64,000 nucleotides of DNA from Novipirellula artificiosorum. GTDB taxonomy: Bacteria > Planctomycetota > Planctomycetia > Pirellulales > Pirellulaceae. The notes beneath the pieces were generated by a model. The model made no database searches, was not told the origin of the DNA, and saw nothing but the letters and a program-made list of their open reading frames with translations. A program made the position numbers and the translations under genes. How positions within the stretch are numbered: position 1 is the first letter of the stretch; each line of letters begins with the position of its first letter. This document shows positions 27,753-36,866 of this stretch, in pieces. The stretch spans positions 415,304-479,303 of the forward strand of contig NZ_SJPV01000006.1 in the NCBI RefSeq assembly GCF_007860135.1, written 5' to 3'.

Positions 27753-29918
27753 GTGATCGACCGCGACCCCAGCACCCTTGATTTTTCGAACGCTACCCTA
27801 CGGCTGGCGGATGACATCCGCGTCTGGCCCGTCCATGAACGCGGCAACCTCGTCTACCGAATCGAGATTCCCTCGCTTCATCGCTTCTTTCGAGTGGGAT
27901 ACAGCGAGTACGTCTTGATCTCGCTGCTTGACGGCAATACCACACTGCCTCAAGCATTGGGGCTGACGGCAGCGAAGCTTGGCCGTCAGACGCCGACCAC
28001 CGCACAGTCGCAAGCAATTGTGCAATGGTTATTGCAGAATGAGCTTGCGGTGCTGGCGGATCAACCGAATCCATCTCGTCATGCAGCAAAAGCAAGCCCC
28101 AATGCGACCGCCTCCCGCTTTGGGTTCGGATCGCTGAACCCGTTTTGGATGAAGGTTCCCCTCTGTCGATCCGATCGATGGGTTCGAATCCTCGCTCCGT
28201 GGACGCAAGGCCTGTTTTCATTCCCATCGGTCATCCTATGGTTGTGCTTGGTGGTGGCGGGGTCATTCACGCTGCTTGTGAATTGGGATCGATTCACGCA
28301 GGATGCGGTGGAGATCTTCTCGCCGCTCAACGGATTGGCGTTGTTGCTGATAGGGATTGGGTTGAAGCTGATCCATGAATTGGCCCATGCACTGGCTTGC
28401 CATCGACAAGGTGCGGCGACGAGCGAATTTGGCGTTGTGTTCGTCCTATTTGCGCCACTCGCCTATGTCGATGTCACGACGTGCTGGCGAATCAATTCAC
28501 GAGGTTCACGAATCATCGTGGCGTCGGCTGGCATGTATGTCGAGATTGCGATCGGGGCGCTCGCTGCCGTTATGTGGGGCCTTACCCACTCGGACCTGGC
28601 GGCATTCTTGCTGCATCGGTTGGTGCTCGCGGCAACAGTGTCGACGGTGTTGTTCAATGCAAACCCATTGATGCGTTTCGATGGCTACTACATTCTTTGC
28701 GATCTTGTCGATATCCCCAATCTTTATGCGGAATCGTCGTTGGCCGTCCGCCGCTTGCTCAGCCGACTTGCCTATGGCCACGCGTCGGATGGGTCCGGAT
28801 TGACGGGATGGCGACGTCCGCTGGTTCTGCTTTACGGTTTAGCTGCTTTGGGGTGGCGGCTGCTGATCTGCGTTTCGCTGATGATTGCTGCTTCGGCGAT
28901 GTTTGCAGGGGCGGGGGTCGCCCTGGCGGCGGTGGGCGTCTATCTCTGGTTTGCACAACCTGCCAAGCGTTTTCTAACCGCTGCGATTACGTTGCATCAA
29001 ACGGACAAACCCATGTTTTGGCGAGCCAGCATCGTCGGGTCAACACTGCTCGCCATTGGTATTGCGACCGTCGGTTTCGTTCCCATTCCCACTGCGACCC
29101 GCGCACACGCGGTGGCCCAATACTTGCCCGAAACGGTCGTGCGAAGTCGAGCGGATGGTTTCATTGCAAACGTTCATGTTTCCAACCTCCAATCGGTCCG
29201 AGCCGGAGATCTGATGCTTGAACTGGTCAACCCAGAGATTCGGACTGAGCTTCTGCAATTGGAGCTTGAACGACAGCAGGTCGAGATCCGGTTGTCTCAA
29301 GCGACGGACCGGAAAGAGGAGAACACGAGAAGAGCCTTGCTTGAAGATCGTCGCGTGATTTCGCAACGGTTGGAGCAGATGCAAGAAAAATACGATGGCC
29401 TGCGTCTCGTCGCGGCGCGAAGTGGCAGGATCCTTTCGCGAGATTTGCGAGAAAGCGTGGGGACCTATGTTCGCGAAGGCGACGAATTGCTCGTCTTGGC
29501 TCGTGCCGACGAAAAGGAAGTGGTTGCGATGGTCGGACAAACGCAAATGGAACAGGCTCGGCCGACGATCGGCAGCACCTTAAGTGTTCATCTGGCCGAC
29601 CGCAGCAAGCAGCCCGGGTTCCTGGACCAAGTCGATCCACGAGCGACGGACCGATTGATCTATCCATCGCTATCCGCTACCGAATCAGGCCCCTTGGCGG
29701 TCCGCGGGCAATCCGAAGATGCATCCGAAAACGATCTGCCCGTTCGGCTGTTGGAACCGCACTTCACCGCCAGAGTCACGCTACCGAAACGTTCCGCAGA
29801 GAGCATCCCGGCGGGAATGCGAGTTCAAGTCGACTTAGAGTATTGTACCGATACCCTCGCCATGCGACTCGCCAACCAAGTGCGTCGTCTGTGGTATCGC
29901 GTCCACGAAACACGCTAA
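27753..29918 (+). CDS. PqqD-like / site-2 protease M50 / HlyD fusion (export cassette gene 5)
   Basis: A 721-residue polytopic protein. Residues about 8-95 resemble a PqqD/winged-helix-like peptide-binding domain. About eight membrane segments follow. The M50 zinc site is intact: HELAH at 208-212 and the distal ligand in NPLMRFDGY (Asn304, Asp310). After the last segment (about 425-450) comes a HlyD-like part with SRADGFIANVHVSNLQSVRAG, a helical hairpin, ARSGRILSRDLRESVG and a terminal barrel. The start is a GTG at 27753, two bases after the upstream stop. Substrate cleavage during export, or use of the M50 fold as an inner-membrane channel, are both possible. No other M50 gene lies in the window. 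Confidence 0.88.
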   Translation: MIDRDPSTLDFSNATLRLADDIRVWPVHERGNLVYRIEIPSLHRFFRVGYSEYVLISLLDGNTTLPQALGLTAAKLGRQTPTTAQSQAIVQWLLQNELAVLADQPNPSRHAAKASPNATASRFGFGSLNPFWMKVPLCRSDRWVRILAPWTQGLFSFPSVILWLCLVVAGSFTLLVNWDRFTQDAVEIFSPLNGLALLLIGIGLKLIHELAHALACHRQGAATSEFGVVFVLFAPLAYVDVTTCWRINSRGSRIIVASAGMYVEIAIGALAAVMWGLTHSDLAAFLLHRLVLAATVSTVLFNANPLMRFDGYYILCDLVDIPNLYAESSLAVRRLLSRLAYGHASDGSGLTGWRRPLVLLYGLAALGWRLLICVSLMIAASAMFAGAGVALAAVGVYLWFAQPAKRFLTAAITLHQTDKPMFWRASIVGSTLLAIGIATVGFVPIPTATRAHAVAQYLPETVVRSRADGFIANVHVSNLQSVRAGDLMLELVNPEIRTELLQLELERQQVEIRLSQATDRKEENTRRALLEDRRVISQRLEQMQEKYDGLRLVAARSGRILSRDLRESVGTYVREGDELLVLARADEKEVVAMVGQTQMEQARPTIGSTLSVHLADRSKQPGFLDQVDPRATDRLIYPSLSATESGPLAVRGQSEDASENDLPVRLLEPHFTARVTLPKRSAESIPAGMRVQVDLEYCTDTLAMRLANQVRRLWYRVHETR

Positions 29919-29936
29919 AGCATTTTGCTTTTTGAT

Positions 29937-29993
29937 GTGGCTGGGGCTTCCAGCCCCAGTAGGGATCTCACTGCGGCTGGAAGCCGCAGCCAC
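29937..29993. repeat. Double-hairpin intergenic element
   Basis: Two perfect hairpins, CTGGGGCT-TCC-AGCCCCAG (29941-29959) and CTGCGGCT-GGA-AGCCGCAG (29971-29989), are enclosed by an outer pair GTGGCT/AGCCAC (29937-29942 and 29988-29993). It lies between the end of the export operon and the convergent oxidoreductase. It could act as a bidirectional terminator, though there is no T run, or be a dispersed repeat. Confidence 0.75.
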
Positions 29994-30028
29994 GAAACGT
30001 ACCGTCCACGGCATTCGGCAAAAAGGCT

Positions 30029-31381
30029 CTAGCTGAAACGATACTTACCAGGCATTGCGACCGGAGGAATTTGTAACTTGCCGAGGGTGTATTGCACTGG
30101 CCCTAAGTGCGTTTCCGATTTCATTGCCGTGTCCCAGTCAACAGCTTGACCGCTATAGCACGCTTCGCGACCGATGATGCCGGTCATCGTCGACTCGGCG
30201 ACCGCTTGTGCTTCGTTGATGGGATTGCCTTCGCGGATGCTTTGGATCAGGTCCGCATGTTCCAACTGATAGGCATTCGGGCTTCGCTCGCTGCGGTTCC
30301 AATCGTCGCCGGTGTTTGGACCAATCCAATTCTTGCAATTGCTTTTTCCCTTGCTGCCAACGACCTGTTCTTCAACCATGTTCTTGCAGCCATTGATTTG
30401 TCGGCTTTGGCTGAACATCGAGACGCCATTGGGATACTCAAACTCGACCGCAAAGTGATCAAAAATGTGCCCATGCTCGTCTCCGGTTCGAACCTGCCGT
30501 CCCCCCAACCCCGACACCGCTCGGATCGGATGCGAACCAAGGACCCAGTTCATGATATCCAGATTGTGAACGTGTTGTTCGACAATGTGGTCACCCGACA
30601 GCCATGTGAAATAGTTCCAGTTACGAAGCTGCCATTCCATGTCGCTCCAACCCTGCTGGCGATTGATGACCCAGATTTGGCCACCGTTCCAATAGCACTT
30701 CCCGTAAACGATGTCGCCGATCGCACCTTCGTGAATCCTGGCGATCGTGTCACGGTAACTGCGGTCATGCCGACGCTGCGTTCCCGCGGCGATACCGAGT
30801 CCCTTTTCCTTTGCCAATTCGCCGGCTGCCATCACCATGCGGACACCGGGGGCATCGACTGCCGCTGGCTTTTCCATAAACACATGCTTGCCCGCTTCGA
30901 TTGCTGCTTGCAAATGGAGGGGACGGAAATGGGGGGGCGTTGCCAGAATGACGTAATTGACATCTGCAACGGCAAGAAGTTGCTTGTACGCATCGAAGCC
31001 CGTGAAGCAGTGATCGGGTGCGATCTCAAAGCCAAGCTTGCCCATTTGAGTTTGGCATCGCTCGAGCCGGTCGCCAAACATATCTGCCAGGGCAACCACA
31101 CGGATTCGTTTGTTCGCGGCTTTCGCGCCGTCGGCGACGTCTTCGGTGTGATACCCCTTATCGGGATAGATCACCTTCGCAGCGGCACCCACCGCGTCAA
31201 TCACCGCACCGGTGCCGCGGCCACCGCAACCGATCAACCCAATCTTGATTTCGTCGTCGCCACCTGCGGCATGGACCTGTGGCACATCCGACAGCGCTGC
31301 GGCTGTCGCGAGACCCAGCGACGTGTTTCGAATAAAGGTTCGGCGGGAGGATGCCGATGGCATGCGATTGGGGTCGTTCAT
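30029..31381 (-). CDS. Gfo/Idh/MocA-family oxidoreductase with Tat signal
   Basis: NAD(P)-dependent sugar-type oxidoreductase of 450 residues. The N-terminus has a twin-arginine signal (SSRRTFIRNTSLGLATAAA), so the folded enzyme is exported. The Rossmann motif is GLIGCGGRG (about residues 47-55), and the family's MEKPAAVD lies near 170. The C-terminal half matches the family dimerisation sheet. Tat-exported members of this family are numerous in planctomycetes and probably act on sugars from polysaccharides; the substrate cannot be told. It is monocistronic and convergent with the export operon. Confidence 0.92.
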   Translation of the reverse strand: MNDPNRMPSASSRRTFIRNTSLGLATAAALSDVPQVHAAGGDDEIKIGLIGCGGRGTGAVIDAVGAAAKVIYPDKGYHTEDVADGAKAANKRIRVVALADMFGDRLERCQTQMGKLGFEIAPDHCFTGFDAYKQLLAVADVNYVILATPPHFRPLHLQAAIEAGKHVFMEKPAAVDAPGVRMVMAAGELAKEKGLGIAAGTQRRHDRSYRDTIARIHEGAIGDIVYGKCYWNGGQIWVINRQQGWSDMEWQLRNWNYFTWLSGDHIVEQHVHNLDIMNWVLGSHPIRAVSGLGGRQVRTGDEHGHIFDHFAVEFEYPNGVSMFSQSRQINGCKNMVEEQVVGSKGKSNCKNWIGPNTGDDWNRSERSPNAYQLEHADLIQSIREGNPINEAQAVAESTMTGIIGREACYSGQAVDWDTAMKSETHLGPVQYTLGKLQIPPVAMPGKYRFS

Positions 31382-31549
31382 CGTTCGACGTGCTCTGGGG
31401 ATGGAGGCGAGGGGCAGGATTTCCGGGTGAGATCGTAGCAGAGGGGCCAGAACTCACCCGCAACAACCCTCCGATCATAGTGCCTTTGTGCCGCATGTCT
31501 ATCCGGGAATCCCCCGCCTCGTTCGGAATGCGACATTCGCAACCGTCTG

Positions 31550-33625
31550 CTAGATTGATGCGTTCTCAAGCTGCCGTTCGTAGCGTTCAAACCCAAAAGC
31601 GGGGTTGCAGCTAGGAGTTGGCTTGACTTCGAGAAGAAGATCCTCAAGCTCGTCGATCGATTTGGGTTTGCTATACAGATACCCCTGACCACAATCGCAA
31701 TCTAACTCGCGAAGTTGTTGCAGTTGACGCGGGGTTTCGATGCCCTCGGCAATCACTTTGGTGTCCAGGTTATGGGCCAGCGTGATGATGGCATGAACGA
31801 TCGATTCGTAGTCATCACCGGGTTGCATCGTCGCGACAAAGGATCGATCAATCTTGAGAACATCGATAGGAAAGCGGTGCAGACAACTGAGCGACGAGTG
31901 CCCGGTACCAAAATCGTCCATATGGATTTGGACACCAAGATTACTGATCCGGGTCAATCGCTCGGTAATGTCCTCGGGTGTCTCCATGATAAGCGATTCC
32001 GTGATCTCGAGGTTCAGCAGTTCGGCGGGAACCTCGTAGGTCTGAAGCACGTCGCCAAGCAGTTCGACAAAATCGTGATCTGCAATTTGGCGTTTGGAAA
32101 CATTCACGCTCACCGAGATGGGCTTGACGCCTCGTCGCATCCCGCTGATTCGATGAATGGTTCGACAGGCTTCTTCAAGGATCCAACGTCCGATGGGAAC
32201 GATCAGCCCCGTTTCTTCGGCGACCGGAATGAAATCGGCCGGACTGATCAATCCTTGGGTCGCATGGTCCCATCGCACCAACGACTCCAAGCCCACGATG
32301 TCACCGGTCACCATGTCGAAGATCGGTTGAAAATCAAGTCTCAAGCCGCCGTCTTTCAATACGGTACGCAAGGACTCTTCAAGGGCTAAGCGACGCGACA
32401 TCGATTCATGCATAGCGTGGTCAAAAACGGCCAAGCAGTGCTTACCACTGAACTTGGCTCGATACATCGCCAAGTCGGCATTCCGCATCAGCTCTTCCGG
32501 AGTCGGTGCGGCTTCGCCGCAAAACGCAATGCCCAAGCTGGTTCCCAGCGTCAACTCATGTTCGCTGACGGTATAGGGTAAACACAATTTGTAGCGGATC
32601 TGTTCGGCAAATTCGATTGCAGCGTCTTGGTCTTTGTTGCCCACTAGAAAGATGACAAACTCGTCGCCACCGAGCCGAGCGACAAGGTTACTTGGTGAGT
32701 TAGGCGGCCGAGGGGAGGCTCCACGATGAACCGGGACGCGATCAAGTTCCGCAACGCAGTTTTGAAGTCGCTCAGCGACCTGAATCAACAGCTGATCGCC
32801 AACCGCATGCCCGAGGCTGTCATTGATGACTTTGAAGTTATCGAGATCCAAGAAGATCAACGCATCAGAAGCATTTGCCGATACCTGTGGGTTCTCAAAA
32901 CGGTGCGACAGTACCCGCTTGAGGCAGGTCCGATTGGGCAGCTTTGTTAACGAGTCGTGGCTAGCAGCATGTTGCAGTTCGGTCTCGGCGGTCATGCGGT
33001 GTCGAACTTCGGTCTGCAATTGCTCATTTGCTTGGCGAAGGCGTTCCAATTGCAGCTCGCTCTGGGAAATGGCCCGCCGCTTATGCGTCATCGCCATCGC
33101 CAATTGGAAGACTTCTTCGTTGGAGAAGGGCTTCTTTAGCAGGAGAAGGTTGTCAACGAATCCGAGCCGTTTGAGCACGGTGGACCAGGAGTAGTCGGAA
33201 AAGGCTGGGCACAGAACGACTTGCAACAGCGGATCGATCTCCCACAGCCGTTGAATGGTTTCAAGGCCGTCCATTCCAGGTGGCATCCTCATGTCCACGA
33301 ATGCCATTTCAAACGGGTCCTTGGCGGCCACGGCAGCGCTCGCCATGCCGATCGCCTGATCACCTTGCAAGGCGTGGCTCAGTTCGAATTGTCCATCGAT
33401 CGTTGAGACGATGTTGGTGCGGCGTTGAACCAAGTCGTCGCCAAACCCAGGATTGAATTCGGCATTGGATTGGCCACCGATATCGCCAAACAACGCATCT
33501 TCGATCTCTTCAAGATCGGTTTTGGGCGGAGCGGAAGTTAAGATGGTTCGATAGGCATCGTGTACCGATTGTTGATCGTCAACGAGCAAGACCTTGCAGG
33601 CGGCGGCGGAATCGAGTGTTCTCAT
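31550..33625 (-). CDS. Response regulator with GGDEF and EAL domains
   Basis: A cyclic-di-GMP protein of 691 residues from ATG 33625, whose ATGA overlaps the stop of the upstream histidine kinase (ATG 33637 is an alternative). The receiver has the acidic pair in LLVDDQQ and acceptor Asp about residue 111 (FVDMRMPPG), with about 45 extra acidic/Gly-rich residues between them. A coiled linker leads to a GGDEF domain with intact LGGDEF (about 318-323) and an EAL domain with ESL in place of EAL, intact DDFGTGHSSL and AEGIET. Both activities may persist, but the ESL variant leaves phosphodiesterase activity uncertain. The upstream kinase is the likely phosphodonor. Confidence 0.93.
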   Translation of the reverse strand: MRTLDSAAACKVLLVDDQQSVHDAYRTILTSAPPKTDLEEIEDALFGDIGGQSNAEFNPGFGDDLVQRRTNIVSTIDGQFELSHALQGDQAIGMASAAVAAKDPFEMAFVDMRMPPGMDGLETIQRLWEIDPLLQVVLCPAFSDYSWSTVLKRLGFVDNLLLLKKPFSNEEVFQLAMAMTHKRRAISQSELQLERLRQANEQLQTEVRHRMTAETELQHAASHDSLTKLPNRTCLKRVLSHRFENPQVSANASDALIFLDLDNFKVINDSLGHAVGDQLLIQVAERLQNCVAELDRVPVHRGASPRPPNSPSNLVARLGGDEFVIFLVGNKDQDAAIEFAEQIRYKLCLPYTVSEHELTLGTSLGIAFCGEAAPTPEELMRNADLAMYRAKFSGKHCLAVFDHAMHESMSRRLALEESLRTVLKDGGLRLDFQPIFDMVTGDIVGLESLVRWDHATQGLISPADFIPVAEETGLIVPIGRWILEEACRTIHRISGMRRGVKPISVSVNVSKRQIADHDFVELLGDVLQTYEVPAELLNLEITESLIMETPEDITERLTRISNLGVQIHMDDFGTGHSSLSCLHRFPIDVLKIDRSFVATMQPGDDYESIVHAIITLAHNLDTKVIAEGIETPRQLQQLRELDCDCGQGYLYSKPKSIDELEDLLLEVKPTPSCNPAFGFERYERQLENASI

Positions 33626-34803
33626 GAGGGTACCCATTCCTCCTTGACCACTCGCGGAAGCGATAGAGTAAATCGGGCGCCCTCGCCAACGCCTCCGCTG
33701 CTGACTCGAAGCGAACCGTTCATTTCCTCAGCGGCAATCGCGCAGAAATGCAGTCCTTGTCCGTGGCCGTCCGGCTTCGTTGTAAACCCACTTGAAAAGA
33801 CTCGAGAGAGATCTTCACTTGCAATGCCGCAACCTTGATCAATCACGTCAATCGAAAGGTAGGATTCCACCGGCGTCGAGACCTCGATGCGGATTTGACG
33901 GCGTGAGGGATCCAAATCCTTGACCGCGTCTCGAGCGTTCGCGATCAGGTTTACAAGCACTTGCATGACCTTGCTTTGGTCGAGGACGATTGCGGGTGCC
34001 TGCTCGCAAACCGTCAGCGCCATCACACTCTCGCGATCGAGCGACGCGCGCAGCATTTCAACGGCGTCTTTGACCAATCGGGATACCGATACCGGTTCCG
34101 GTGTCACGACGTGCTGCCCGATCCGCTGCTGAGACTCCAAAAGCTCGTTAATATGCTGAAGACCACTTGTCATGGATTGAAGATGAGTCAGCCGTTCGCC
34201 GTGCTCTTGTTCGAGCGTATCCGACAGGGTGGTGAGGAAGCGCGGTAGCTGTTTTCCACGAGCATCGTGCAGCAGGAAGGTGTCGATATCGGATGCGTGG
34301 TGATCAAGAAGTTCGGCTGCCCGACGCAGCGACGTCACCTTCGAGGTTTCGACACGTTGTCTCATCGTCGCGTGTAAGACATTGACGTTGGTAATGACGT
34401 TGCCGATGTTGTGAATCACACTGGTCGCCGCATCGGCCATGCCAGCTTCTCGTGACATGACCGCCAAACGGTGCTGCGTCGAGTGCAGCTTTGACGCCAT
34501 CTTGACCAGCTGATTGTCGAGCCGCTCGAAGTCATTCGCGCAGGGGGCTTGGGGACGATTTTCCGTTTCCTCCTCCCCGTTGCACAGCCGATCCATGTTT
34601 TCTCGTAGCTGCGACAGCGGGCGCAGCAGCCATCGGGTAAGAATCGAGTACAACGAAACAACCCCAACGATCGCCATCAGGGCATTCCACGCAATCGTAA
34701 CAACCGAGAGCTGGCTCCTTAGAGCTTGAAACCCAAGCGCAGCGGCAACCATGCCGGTAAAGACTGCGATCAGTGCGAATAAGATCTTTCGATGAAGATT
34801 CAT
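33622..34803 (-). CDS. Sensor histidine kinase, HNIGN type
   Basis: Membrane histidine kinase of 393 residues from ATG 34803 (the frame is open to 34911 but hydrophobic segments begin just after this Met). Two membrane segments (about 8-26 and 35-55) are followed by a HAMP-like stretch. The phosphoacceptor is in an atypical box, SVIHNIGNVITN (His131), seen in a subgroup of kinases. The ATPase part has NLIANARDA, DQGCGI and GHGQGLHF. It overlaps the next gene by ATGA, so kinase and GGDEF-EAL regulator are made together. About 460 bases upstream, up to the next gene, show no further gene. Confidence 0.9.
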   Translation of the reverse strand: MNLHRKILFALIAVFTGMVAAALGFQALRSQLSVVTIAWNALMAIVGVVSLYSILTRWLLRPLSQLRENMDRLCNGEEETENRPQAPCANDFERLDNQLVKMASKLHSTQHRLAVMSREAGMADAATSVIHNIGNVITNVNVLHATMRQRVETSKVTSLRRAAELLDHHASDIDTFLLHDARGKQLPRFLTTLSDTLEQEHGERLTHLQSMTSGLQHINELLESQQRIGQHVVTPEPVSVSRLVKDAVEMLRASLDRESVMALTVCEQAPAIVLDQSKVMQVLVNLIANARDAVKDLDPSRRQIRIEVSTPVESYLSIDVIDQGCGIASEDLSRVFSSGFTTKPDGHGQGLHFCAIAAEEMNGSLRVSSGGVGEGARFTLSLPRVVKEEWVPS

Positions 34804-35264
34804 GACTAGTTGCCCCGCAATCCAGACGCTTCCCGCTTGGTGTGTTGGATGCGATTCTTCCTTTCGTTCGTCGGTGTCCCAAGAAACACTACGCCCAAAA
34901 ATTGCGAGCACGTTATTGAATGTGTAGTTCGTGATGCTTGACCATGCTTAGGCGTGGTCGGTTTCCCTACAACCGTCAAAACCGTACCACCCAGCCAGAC
35001 AGAATCCCGGTTAGGTACCCCAGATGGAACGAAACTCCCACAAGACGGCGAACTCGTAGGAATTCCCGGGCGACTCGCGTGGGGTCTGGTTTTTCATGTT
35101 GTGCGTTCTGTACCTCGTTCACCGCTGGGGTTGTTCTGCGTTTGCCAAGTCTGCCGATGGACAGGGATAAGCGGCTTGGAACGTATGTGAACGGCGTAGC
35201 ACGCTCGTTTCGCGGCGTTCCTTGATCAAAACCAAGGTACCGATTTTTCCAACGGCAAACTCCT

Positions 35265-36809
35265 ATGAACGCAAACCATCGCTTGAGCCACCGACGGTGT
35301 CACTCGTGGGTGATGAAGCTGCGAGGGATCATGCGGCCACTTCCTAGTGCCCTTCCCATCGCAAAAGCATGCAAAAGCGCACCGATCGCGGCGCGAAGGG
35401 CGACCCGTGTTGGCCGCTCGATCCTTGGCGTCGGCTTTGCACTCGGTATGGTGAACGCAGTGCCCGCCCAAATACCGTCTCCGGTCATCGTGGACCAACC
35501 TGCGATGGTGGAATCCGACTCTGCCTACTACTTGCCGCCACACGACCAGACGTTCGTGCAATCGTATGGGCCCGTGTTTCAGCAAGATAGCCAAGATGAG
35601 TCCGGGCTCAATTCGGCAGTCAGCAACGGTGGACTCACACTGCAGATGCTTCAGGCTCAAGCGGTTGTCGGCAACCCGTCGATTCAACGTGTCGAGGCTT
35701 TGGTGCAAGCGGCGCGGGGCCGCGCACTGCAGGTTGGCTTGAAAGCGAACCCGAATGTCGGTATCGATTTTCAGCAGCTTGGCAGTGATGGCCAGGCGGA
35801 ACAATACGGCGTCTTTGTGGAGCAGGAGTTCATTCGACGCGAAAAACGCAGTCTAAGCCGGTCGGTCGTTCTGCAAGAAGTACGGCGATTGCAGCAGCAG
35901 TGGATGACGCAGCGGCAGCGCGTCATGACCGATGTGGAAATCGCGTTCATGCGCGTGCTTCGAGCCCAGCGGCAAATCGATGTGACGACCGATCTCGTGG
36001 AATTGAGCGAGAAGGCACTGAATGTTGCAAAACAACTGTTCGAAGCTAAGGAAGTCAGCCGTAGCGACGTGTTACAAGCTGAATTAGAAGTGCAGGCAGC
36101 GAACATTTTGCTGGTCAATGCAAAGAACCGGCACACGGCGGCATGGCGAACGCTTTCTGCGGTGGCGAACCAACCGTTGATGGTTGCGCAACCGATTGCT
36201 GGGGACTTGATGGCGGAAACCGAGGAGTTGGACTTTGATGCTTCGCTTGCGAGGCTGTATTCCAGCAGTCCAGAAATTCGATCGGCCCAGACAGAAATTG
36301 AACGCGCCCGCACGAACGTTTGCCGGCAAAAGGTTGAACCGCTTCCGAACCTCACCGTAGCGGGGTTGATCAACTGGCGGGACAACGGCGCCAGTGGCGA
36401 TCCCGATGGCGGTTTGGTTGTGTCCATTCCCTTGCCGGTTCACGATCGCAATCAGGGCGCGATCTGTGAAGCGCAGCAGCAATGGATTGCCGCCCAGCGT
36501 GCCTTGGAACAACTCCGTTGGCAACTGCAACAGCGGTTGGTTCCCGTTTTCGAACGCTACCGAAATGCAAAAGAGCAGTCGGAACGCTACAAGAACCAAA
36601 TCTTGCCGAAAGCGGCCGAAACACTGACGCTGACTCGCGAAACCTATGAGTTGGGCGAGGTTAACTTTATCAACCTGTTGACCGCCCAGCGGACCTACGC
36701 CCAAACGCAACTGGCCTACATCGAATCGCTCGAATCGCTGCGAATTGCCGAAGCGGAGATCAACGGGATGTTGTTGCTGGGCAGTCTCGAAGCCAACCCC
36801 GGATCCTGA
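35265..36809 (+). CDS. TolC-family outer membrane efflux protein
   Basis: Outer-membrane efflux channel of about 514 residues, nearest in style to the CzcC branch of the family. It has a long basic N-region, a hydrophobic signal segment ending near NAVPAQ, and two OEP repeats with long helices (MLQAQAVVGNPSIQRVEALV, and the later TYELGEVNFINLLTAQRTY, which is a hallmark of CzcC-like proteins). No inner-membrane pump or adaptor is beside it; the next gene is convergent. So the partners must be elsewhere. ATG 35265 is the first Met, but Met17 or Met24 are possible starts. Confidence 0.87.
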   Translation: MNANHRLSHRRCHSWVMKLRGIMRPLPSALPIAKACKSAPIAARRATRVGRSILGVGFALGMVNAVPAQIPSPVIVDQPAMVESDSAYYLPPHDQTFVQSYGPVFQQDSQDESGLNSAVSNGGLTLQMLQAQAVVGNPSIQRVEALVQAARGRALQVGLKANPNVGIDFQQLGSDGQAEQYGVFVEQEFIRREKRSLSRSVVLQEVRRLQQQWMTQRQRVMTDVEIAFMRVLRAQRQIDVTTDLVELSEKALNVAKQLFEAKEVSRSDVLQAELEVQAANILLVNAKNRHTAAWRTLSAVANQPLMVAQPIAGDLMAETEELDFDASLARLYSSSPEIRSAQTEIERARTNVCRQKVEPLPNLTVAGLINWRDNGASGDPDGGLVVSIPLPVHDRNQGAICEAQQQWIAAQRALEQLRWQLQQRLVPVFERYRNAKEQSERYKNQILPKAAETLTLTRETYELGEVNFINLLTAQRTYAQTQLAYIESLESLRIAEAEINGMLLLGSLEANPGS

Positions 36810-36866
36810 CACCTCGCAATCACGCGGAGGTGATGCGAGGTGGTGGGGGCTGCGATGGATCGATCC

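Noticed and set aside
28180..28202. tRNA-like T-arm sequence GGTTCGAATCC
   Set aside because: It lies inside the M50-HlyD fusion gene; no acceptor, D or anticodon arm can be formed around it.
30107..31438. 443-codon open frame on the plus strand
   Set aside because: It is the antisense of the Gfo/Idh/MocA oxidoreductase, which has a Tat signal and a Rossmann motif; the plus-strand product has no recognisable feature.
33625..33637. ATG at 33637 as start of the REC-GGDEF-EAL gene
   Set aside because: The ATG at 33625 overlaps the kinase stop as ATGA, a normal coupling arrangement, while the upstream ATG only adds four residues.
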